DNA from: Chara braunii
Lineage: Eukaryota > Streptophyta > Charophyceae > Charales > Characeae
Length of the DNA stretch: 25,249 nucleotides
Assembly (NCBI GenBank): GCA_003427395.1
Contig: BFEA01000024.1
Coordinates: 2,773,911-2,799,159 of the forward strand
Reading direction: 5' to 3'
The notes below the pieces were generated by a model. That model did not search any database, was not told where the DNA came from, and worked only from the letters and a program-made list of their open reading frames with translations. Below, one piece after another: positions 18,781 to 25,249 of this stretch. Every line of letters starts with the position of its first letter. The first letter of the stretch is position 1. The position numbers were made by a program, and so were the translations under genes.

Positions 18781-19700
18781 TCCCCTTGCCCATTGCTGCC
18801 TCAGCGCTCCTGCATTCAACAGACTCGTGCGAAAGGAGCACCTCGAAGAGCAGGTGTTTGTAGCCTATGTTAGGCCAATTTCTGACCAGCCCAAGGAAGA
18901 GGAGAAGATCCATCCTACTATCACCAGTCTGCTGGAAGAGTACAAGGATTTATCTAAAGCACCCTCAGGAGTAGTTCCCAGCCCCATCCAACACCATATA
19001 GAGATGAAACCTAGCAGTAGAACGCCCAAGGGGGCAGTTTACAGGATGTCTCCCAAGGAGTTAGAGGAGCTTCGCAAACAGCTAGATGAGCTCCTAGAGA
19101 AAGGGTGGATCAGGCCTAGCTCATCTCCGTTTGGCGCACCTGTTCTGTTTGTCCCAAAGGAGGAGGGAGAGCTACGCATGTGTATAGACTACAAGGGACT
19201 GAACGCCATCACTATCAAGAATGCAGAGCCATTGCCGCTTATAGACGACTTGCTAGATCTTGTGCAGGGATGCAAGTATTTTTCAAAGATAGATCTGAAG
19301 TCAGGATACCATTAGATAGAAGTCCATCCCGACGATCAGTATAAGACGGCGTTCAGGACAAGGTATGGGCATTATGAGTCCATAGTGATGCCGTTTGGAC
19401 TTACTAACGCACCAGCTACATTTCAGCGCCGCATGAACGACTTGTTTAGACCGTGGTTAGATAGATTCGTCGTAGTTTATTTAGACGATATCTTAGTGTT
19501 CAGCAAGACCCTCGAGGAACATGAGGGCCATCTACGGCAAATTCTAAGCAAGCTAAGAGAGTCTTAACTTTAAGATTAACCCGAAGAAGTGTGAATGGGC
19601 CAAGACACAGGTCCTTTACCTAGGCCATGTACTAGACGGCGATGACATTCGGCCTGAGGACAGCAAGATCACATCCATTAGAGATTGGCCGACTCCTAAG
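18781..19700 (+). pseudogene. pol: Reverse transcriptase domain of pol 2
   Basis: RT hallmarks appear in order: [76 protein letters not shown], and catalytic YLDD at 19478-19489. A TAG at 19313-19315 stands exactly where the near-universal YHQI motif has Gln, so CAG to TAG is the likely lesion. Near 19562 the frame shifts and the connection segment continues as INPKKCEWAKTQVLYLGHVL. Element 1 RT is clearly homologous but distinct. Confidence 0.88.
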
Positions 19701-20138
19701 ACACTGACAGAGTTGCGTTTGTCCTTAGGGCTGGCTAACTACTACAGAAAGTTCGTAAGGAACTTCTCCACGATTGCTGCTCCCCTCCGTAGGTTACTAA
19801 AGAAAGAGACTATCTGGAAATGGGATCAGGATTGTACGTCAGCCTTCAAGAAGTTAAAGAAGGACTTAATAGAGTACCCTGCCCTCAAAGTTGCTGATCC
19901 GTCACTACCATTTGTTGTCACTACAGACGCTAGTCAGTATGGCATAGGTGCCGTTTTGCAGCAAGATGACGGCAATGGTTATAGGCCCATAGAGTTCATA
20001 TCAGCCAGGCTGCCCTCGGAGAAAGTCGCAACAGCGACATATGAGAGAGAACTCTATGCTCTCAGGCAGGCTTTAGACCACTGGAAGCACTACCTGCTTG
20101 GGAGGCACTTCAAGGTATATTCTGATCACGAGACTTTT
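19701..20138 (+). pseudogene. pol: RNase H domain of pol 2, truncated
   Basis: The domain starts after the ANYYRKFVRNFS segment. Catalytic residues are seen in TTDASQYGIGAVLQQ (Asp at 19926), TYERELYALRQAL (Glu) and VYSDHETF (Asp at 20124). The protein is cut off right after this last motif. The next bases, AACTGTATATTCGTGG, belong to a LINE fragment read on the other strand. The C-terminal part of RNase H and all of integrase are therefore missing. Confidence 0.85.
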
Positions 20139-21170
20139 AACTGTATATTCGTGGATGACTCGATGAATACATTCTTTCTGAGATTTTTGCTTCTGCTTTC
20201 CAGGCCCATTCTGCTGGGTTGAATTCCAGGTCCTGAATTGCCGTATCCATTCTGAAGATCGTTTTTGGCCATTGCCCCAGTGCTCTTACTTTCCTGAGCA
20301 CAGAGTTGTTTAGAACTGCTCTTTCTGCCCCATTATCCAGAATGGATGAGAGGCCTTGAGTCGAAGGAATGATTGGAACAAAGGTAAACACGACCAGGGG
20401 TCCGATCCCTGCTGTTTGTGGGAGAATTGGTAAGCCCTTGAAGGAGTTGATTCCTGCACCAGAACTCCCCGCTCTCCAGGTTTCCATGTTGAGGCTTCGC
20501 TAAACAATTCATTCCAACTCTCTGGAATGCAGTTTAAGACAGTTTGTAAGTTCTCGTCCCGTCGGTGACAACCCTTCAGCTGACAGGCCAGTTCGTGTTC
20601 TGTCAACCAGTCTTTTTTCTCCTCATTCCACTCGTGGCTGACTTTCCAAACTCCATGGTTGATCCAGGATAGCCGTCTCCTTCCTCTAAGCTTGAGGGTT
20701 AATGGGTGGTCGCTTCCATCCCTCACCCAAGGATTACCGAACAGGGGTTGCCTCAATACCTCCTCTTTTGACTTGGGTCTGCCCACCTTTTTTGGCATAA
20801 TTTCCCACCATATCCGTAGCAGGGCAGTCCAATAGAGTGTGGGGGGCCTGGCTTCATTTACCTCAGTCCCTCTTCATTGATGCCTCTGGCCTGTGTTTGG
20901 GCTTCATTCTTTGTTCATCACCCAGAAAATTCCTTTATGTTCGGTGGAGTAATCTATGGGTGCTAAAATTCTGATACTGTCCAGGGCCAGTTTGCTCCAT
21001 GCTTGGCCGGGTCCTTTGGTTCTTGTTTGGGGTCGATGCCACCAAGTCCCCCTTTGGCTGGTCTCCTTGTAATGTTATGCCAGGCATATTTTTGGTATGC
21101 AGTTCTCTTTATTAGGGTCACCCGACCATAAGTATGCCCTTGCCTTGCTGTTGAGATCCTTGATTGTATG
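20139..21170 (-). pseudogene. LINE ORF2 fragment A (minus strand)
   Basis: This is part of the C-terminal half of an L1-type ORF2, the endonuclease/RT that performs target-primed reverse transcription. Reading leftward it begins GRVTLIKRTAYQKYAWHNI, then RPAKGGLGGIDP, the GG[LI]G region downstream of the RT core (about 21130-21030). After some stops it continues with SKEEVLRQPLFGNPWV and CIPESW (20760-20510) and ends with NPAEWAWKAEAKISERMY (about 20200-20140). Each block aligns by eye with fragment C: KEEVLRQPLFCNQWM, SIPESW, DPVEWAWKRK. Frames change several times. It abuts gypsy 2 at 20139 and fragment B near 21170. Confidence 0.72.
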
Positions 21171-21428
21171 ATCCGGCACACCCACTTACACAAGTCCGAG
21201 AAGATCTGGCTCGGGATGATCAGAAAGCTAACACTCTGGTCTATATGGAAGGAAAGGTGTAGCAGAACCATGGAAGGTCTTTCAACACCAAGGGAGAAGG
21301 TTTGGGCGGAGCCAAGGACACTGATTCAGGCAGAGATTCTGTGCAAGTGGCAGAGCCTGTGTTCCTCATCGCTTATCCCTTTCTTGTGTCTAGCGAGAAA
21401 TACGGCAGGCCCAGCTAGCTGGACCTGA
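21171..21428 (+). pseudogene. LINE ORF2 fragment B (plus strand)
   Basis: The frame open to 21428 contains RKLTLWSIWKERCSRTMEG, matching RLATLWMIWKRRCQETLD in fragment C (about 22830-22885), which lies beyond the zinc motif of ORF2. It thus carries the extreme C-terminal part of ORF2 in sense orientation. It meets minus-strand fragment A head to head. The zinc motif itself is absent from both A and B. Confidence 0.68.
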
Positions 21429-21499
21429 GAGGAAAGGTGGAAGTAAGGCAAGCTGACAATCAATCCTCCATACCGCTGGAGCAATCAGTCCTCCATACT
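21429..21499. other. Short LINE-related spacer
   Basis: CAATCCTCCATAC and CAGTCCTCCATAC are repeated 29 nt apart (about 21460 and 21489). The stretch is weakly similar to the blocks at 23680 and 24155 (AATCAATGCCG...). No gene. Confidence 0.45.
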
Positions 21500-23171
21500 G
21501 CGGAAGGAAGTGTGAGTCTGTTCAGATTGTAAATTTCGACTTGCCGGTGGAATAGGAAGTGGAATCAAAACTCCGGACAACATGAAAGGTTTGTTTTGGA
21601 TCATGGCCAAGTCATGGGCAATGAGGGGCGCAACCAGAACAACAGAACCGGAAGAAGAGGAAGCAGATGATAACGACTTTTGGCGAAATCTACTGAAAAC
21701 ATGGAGAGAGATATTACCAGCGAAAGTAGGGGAACCCACAGCCAAGGAAGAAGTGCTCAGACAACCACTCTTCTGCAACCAGTGGATGCTGGACACACAA
21801 GGGAAACCTTGGACCCTAACAGCCAAAGACTCGAGATGGGGATCGTGGGTAGAAAAAGGGGTATGGCATATCAAGCACTTATGGCACAACGAGGAATCGA
21901 GATGGAAGACAGCAGGAGAACTAAGGGAACAGCTAAAAGGTTGCCACAACCTGCAAGAGAATCTCAACCATATTTTAATTTCAATTCCTGAAAGCTGGTT
22001 TAGACTTCTCAGAAGCCGATACTTGTGGAAGACAGGAGCCTGGGCTACGGAGAAGGCCGAGAGCCCACCGAGGACAGCCTATCAGTTCCGAACCAGGGAA
22101 GGTACAGGAAACAAGTGGCTCATGTGCGATATTTATACAATCGAGGACCCAGGCGCATCAACAAGCCTACTAAACAAAAACTCCACAGGGGAAGTGGCCT
22201 GGCATGAACGAACATTAAGGAAGGTGAGGGTAATAGAAATGCAGGACCGCCGAATCTACAATTCACAAACCAGTATCGAGGACTTGGAGATTGACCCAGT
22301 GGAATGGGCATGGAAAAGGAAATCATGGAGGCTCAACATAGAAAAGTGCACCAACATCTTGGAATACACAACCAAACTAGGCTACACACCAAGGACAAGG
22401 TCGCAGCCCATAACCCAAATCGTAGGCCAAAGATGGGAGGCACGTTTTGATCTTACCCAAAATCATATCCCGAACATCCCCTGGACTGGGCTTCTAAACA
22501 TCAACCAAGTCAAAATTAGAAGTTTCCAGTGGCTACTCGCCCACCTGGCTCTCCCAGTTAACCAATGGTTGAACAAGAGGAGAAACTTTCAAGCCAGGAC
22601 CCCGTTACAAGAGCTATGTGCAATCTGCCCGGAAGGTCGAGTAGAGGACGCGGGCCATTGCCTAATACACTGCCCATAAGCGGAGCAACTCTTGTCCAAC
22701 ACAAAAGATCTCTGGCATACAATCACAAACAAAACCCTCCCTACAGACCCTCTCACTCTCCTACTGGGCCTGCATATCCCACCCAATTGGCAGGGACACG
22801 AGACCATTTTCTTTCACATTCTACGTCTGGCAACGTTATGGATGATATGGAAAAGAAGATGTCAAGAGACGTTAGACCGCACATCAATTCAGGTGCAGGA
22901 AACATGGGAAGGGGTCCTAAATATGTTAGAGATCGAATACAGAGGGCGCTGGAAGAGAGTGTGTTGGAAAATAGAGAAGAATCTAGTCGATAGAGACAAA
23001 ATTATTGAAGTTTTTAACAAAAAGCAGCTAGGGGAAGGGAGAATAGCAACAATCTCCCAGAACAGAATACAGTTCGGACAATGGAGACACAATAGACTAA
23101 CCATACCACAGCCCTCAGACCCACCTCAAAGTAGATCCCATCTCACAGGAATGTCCATTGGCTCCGTTTAA
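21500..23171 (+). pseudogene. LINE ORF2 fragment C, C-terminal half with zinc knuckle
   Basis: This is the longest LINE piece. An open frame from about 21520 reads RLAGGIGSGIKTP, then KEEVLRQPLFCNQWM, a region of W-rich repeats, VEWAWKRKSWRL, and VKIRSFQWLLAHLALPVNQW. The last resembles the conserved segment before the RT zinc-binding domain (zf-RVT). The zinc motif C-x2-C-x9-H-x4-C is at 22617-22673. A TAA at 22677-22679 interrupts, and the same frame goes on to 23171 with TLWMIWKRRCQET. The frame lacks the endonuclease and RT core, so the copy is 5'-truncated. Apart from that stop it is well preserved and looks younger than fragment A. Confidence 0.78.
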
Positions 23172-23677
23172 GCAAACCAAACAACAGCAGATAGCCCTAA
23201 AACAGCGTTTGTCTATCAACCCAGAACAGGAGCACCCTACCACCCGATTTCACGTTAACAGACTAGACCCTAGCCCCCCGAAGACCCCAACCACAGGAAC
23301 CCCAACGAACCAACCTTAGTACCAAACACAGAACCTCACCTTAAAAAGGAAGATCCACTAATGTGGCAAAGCACCACCATAACCCCCTCAGGAATCCAAA
23401 ATCCCTACGTCAACAGACAAAGACACGGCTTACAAGAATAAGTAGACGAGCCAGGGCCAAGGGCATAGCACAGACCGCAGCAAGTGTAAACCTTACATAA
23501 TTTGGCGCAAACAGAATTTAACACAAGCAGCCCCATCAGCAGTACTAACACAAAAAGAAAAACAGGCAGCCAAGGAGCTGAGAGGAACGAACCGGAAGGG
23601 ACACAGAAATCAAGCCCCAAACAGAGTGAACGGAATTCCCGACTAGTAAAAGATAGGAGAGAAGTAGCACAGGATAG

Positions 23678-24250
23678 CTTAGGCAGGGGCCAGGGGGGGT
23701 ACATCCTTCCTGATGGAAGCAATCAATGCCGCCCCTCGGGCCTCCACACCAGAAGGGGGAGGAGCGTGAGCGTGTTCTCAAAAAGGGAAATTTACAGGAA
23801 AGTACTAGTAAAAACAGTCATCCGAGAGAAAGGAAGGGCTCACACCCCAAGCTAGAGAGAGAAAGAGGGTTCAGGGTTTAGGGTTTTAGAGCCTAAGAAC
23901 AACACTTGCTTTACGTTTTTAGAAGCTAGGAACAGGTAAACCACAGCAGCATTACAGCTGAGGGTTCAGGGTTTAAGGTTTAGACAGAGACAGGACAAAT
24001 AGGGCTTAGGGCCTCATAGATTTCAAAAGACTCGTAGACGAGCCAGATCGCTCTAGCATAACACACCAACCAGACAGCACCATGGCTGAGAGGAGCGGGA
24101 CTGGGGTTAGACAGATGGGCAACAACCGGGCAGTTTAAGCAGCATAGGCTAACTTAGGCAGGGGCGAGGGGTGGTACATCCTTCCCCAAGGAAGTAATCA
24201 ATGCCGTCCACTCGGGCCTCCCAGCCATAACGGGGAGGAGTGTGCGTTAG
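23678..24250 (+). repeat. Direct repeat of a ~100-bp block (two copies)
   Basis: Copy 1 (about 23678-23778) and copy 2 (about 24152-24246) share TTAGGCAGGGGC, GTACATCCTTCC, AATCAATGCCG and CTCGGGCCTCC in order. GTAGACGAGCCAG lies upstream of each (23442 and about 24034). A more diverged relative precedes fragment C. The two copies are about 470 bp apart. Confidence 0.75.
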
Positions 24251-24301
24251 TTTCTCATGTATTCCATTTTGACTTGCCGGGGGAATAGGAACCGGACTGT
24301 C

Positions 24302-24410
24302 GCTCCCCAGAATGGTAGGAGCCAGAACCAAGAGGTTCTGTTTCTTTGAAAAAAAACGGACTGAGGCTCCCCAGAATGGATAGGAGCCAGGACCATAAGG
24401 ACCTGTTTTT
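24302..24410 (+). repeat. 64-bp tandem duplication, second unit partial
   Basis: GGCTCCCCAGAATGGATAGG-type sequence begins at 24302 and again at 24366, each followed by GAGCCAG[A/G]ACCA and CTGTTT. The second unit runs directly into LTR 3. Confidence 0.8.
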
Positions 24411-24416
24411 GCTATA

Positions 24417-25148
24417 TGTGACAATATTGAAAGGATTCACCCTGCAGACACCCAGTCCCAGTCCGAGGGTCCCAACAAGCCCCAAGTCCCAGGGCCGTCC
24501 GGTAGGGTAAGCTGTAGGGGCTAGACGCCAAAGTGTCGTAGGTCGGTAGGGGTCAGTACCGAAGCGTCGAAGGCCGGTAGGAGTCCGTCCAGTACCCGAC
24601 AAGAAAAGTCCAGAAGCGTCCAGTCCAGTCCGACAGTCCCAAGTCCAGTTTTGCAGCATGTCCCAGGAAAGTCCGGAAGCTACTGGACCGACAAAATGTT
24701 TGCAGCGAACAGGCCGCGGCCAACCGGTACCGGTCTGAAGCAGGCCAAGCCAAGCCAAGCCCAGCGAAGTCAAGTCCTATATTTAGCTGCTACAGTGCAG
24801 CGACTCGCCACTTGTTCAGTTGTGAGATGCGGAAGCGCTGCTACTGCTTGTGCGTTAAGGCAACTTCGGCATGTGCGCCCGAAGAAGAAGAGGGCGCTTG
24901 AGAGATATTCCATGGCTAGGCTAGCGGTAGAGCAGGAGGACGGAGGCCATAGCCCCCAAGCTGTAAGCCACCTGAGTGGGTGTATCCAGGGTAACGATCC
25001 AAGGTAGAGTGAGATGTGTTGTGCGTGTGTGTGTCCCTCTGGCGAGTTCAAGTGTTGATTGTATCTTGATTTGGCTTCTCACGTGTGAACTCTCATGTGA
25101 ATGTTCATCGATGTATGTGAGGTTGAACTGAGTACTTGGCTCATTTCA
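24417..25148 (+). repeat. Probable 5' LTR of a third gypsy element
   Basis: The right end (CA at 25147-25148) is fixed by the primer binding site one base later. The left end is likely the TGTGACA at 24417, giving about 732 bp, near the size estimated for LTR 2. U3 has a 31-bp imperfect tandem repeat (24530 and 24561: GTCG-AGG-CGGTAGG). A TATA box TATATTTA is at 24778-24785. GGCCATAGC is at 24945. Downstream of the TATA box, GTGCGCCCGAAGAAGAAG resembles GGTGCCCGGAGAAGAAG in LTR 2, suggesting distant kinship. Confidence 0.65.
24778..24785 (+). promoter_or_regulatory. TATA box of LTR 3
   Basis: TATATTTA lies about 370 nt before the primer binding site, in the same relative place as the TATA box of LTR 2. 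Confidence 0.5.
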
Positions 25149-25149
25149 G

Positions 25150-25169
25150 TGGTATCGGAGCTGGTTCCC
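25150..25169 (+). promoter_or_regulatory. Primer binding site (tRNA-Met type), element 3
   Basis: TGGTATCGGAGCTGGTTCCC begins one base after the LTR's CA. It differs from the plant initiator tRNA-Met complement (TGGTATCAGAGC) at one position in the first twelve, and matches the site at 15545 at 18 of 20 positions. Confidence 0.82.
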
Positions 25170-25226
25170 ACTCTATCTGCTCAGAGTCGGAGTTGAGACG
25201 CTGGCAAGGAAGAAGGCTAGTGGGGT

Positions 25227-25249
25227 AAAAAAAAAAAAAAAAAAAAAAA
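25227..25249 (+). repeat. Terminal poly-A run
   Basis: Twenty-three A's end the window, about 55 nt into the leader of element 3. The run could be a true homopolymer where assembly stopped, so no more of the element is available. Confidence 0.9.

Larger units (their letters stand above)
14787..20138 (+). mobile_element. Ty3/gypsy retrotransposon 2, 3'-truncated
   Basis: The order is 5' LTR, primer binding site, ~690-nt leader, gag with coiled coil and CCHC knuckle, aspartic protease, RT and RNase H. The element stops abruptly in RNase H after VYSDHETF (about 20138), where LINE sequence in the opposite orientation begins. No integrase or 3' LTR of this element was found downstream in the window. 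It is a different family from element 1 (different gag and leader). The proteins resemble, from memory, another Chara braunii gypsy family starting MVTRRSG. Confidence 0.85.
23172..24416. other. LINE 3' flank and degenerate LINE-related blocks
   Basis: 23172-23440 is A/C-rich and resembles a LINE 3' untranslated region. Then come two related blocks (see the repeat at 23678). At 24272-24300 CTTGCCGGGGGAATAGGAAC repeats the GG[IL]G-coding sequence of fragment C (21540-21560), so part of another LINE copy is present, interrupted by LTR 3. Short TTTAGGG-like words at about 23878 and 23967 are too few to be telomeric. No intact gene. Confidence 0.45.

Noticed and set aside
21485-21967. 160-codon minus-strand frame over LINE fragment C
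   Set aside because: The + strand carries the recognisable LINE protein. The apparent minus-strand similarity with 24149-24424 is a mirror of the shared DNA.
23871-23975. TTTAGGG-like words as telomeric repeat
   Set aside because: Only a few imperfect units; plant interstitial telomere arrays would be longer and regular.

Overview
This is a eukaryotic, gene-poor, repeat-dominated window with no prokaryotic organisation. It contains decayed Ty3/gypsy (Metaviridae) LTR retrotransposons, L1-type LINE fragments, microsatellites and one 830-nt assembly gap (12158-12987). The style of the Gag-Pol proteins, the chromodomain-like tail on one integrase, initiator-Met-type primer binding sites and a plant snRNA-type promoter motif all point to the green lineage. 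From memory, both gypsy families resemble those abundant in the charophyte alga Chara braunii. I could not run a search, so that assignment is an inference.

Layout. (1) 1-1031: T-rich and AT-rich sequence with a short tandem array and no gene. (2) 1032-6714: gypsy element 1 on the + strand, with gag, protease, reverse transcriptase (RT), RNase H, integrase and chromodomain-like tail. It carries at least six in-frame stops and about four frame changes. A polypurine tract and a probable 3' LTR (about 6737-7823) follow. No matching 5' LTR is seen. (3) 7824-14636: mostly unassigned sequence with microsatellites, a 72-bp tandem duplication, an orphan snRNA-type promoter motif, the gap, and one plausible host exon (13756-13868). 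(4) About 14787-20138: gypsy element 2 on the + strand. It has a 5' LTR with a TATA box, a tRNA-type primer binding site, a repeat-rich leader, gag with an N-terminal coiled coil, protease, RT and RNase H. It is cut off inside RNase H. (5) 20139 to about 24416: LINE ORF2 C-terminal fragments. The first pair is head-to-head (minus, then plus), as expected from twin priming. A longer + strand fragment with a zinc-knuckle tail and repeated LINE-related blocks follow. (6) About 24417-25249: the 5' LTR and primer binding site of a third gypsy element. The window ends in a 23-nt A run just after its leader begins.

No open coding gene looks intact. The retroelements once encoded complete machinery (capsid, protease, RT/RNase H, integrase; LINE ORF2) but are now pseudogenes, and the nesting gives a relative order of insertion. 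The most interesting signals are non-coding: a recurring GCCATAGC motif in all three LTR/leader regions, a dense TTGAC[C/T] array just upstream of gag 2, the twin-primed LINE structure, and stop codons consistent with C-to-T decay at CG and CHG sites.
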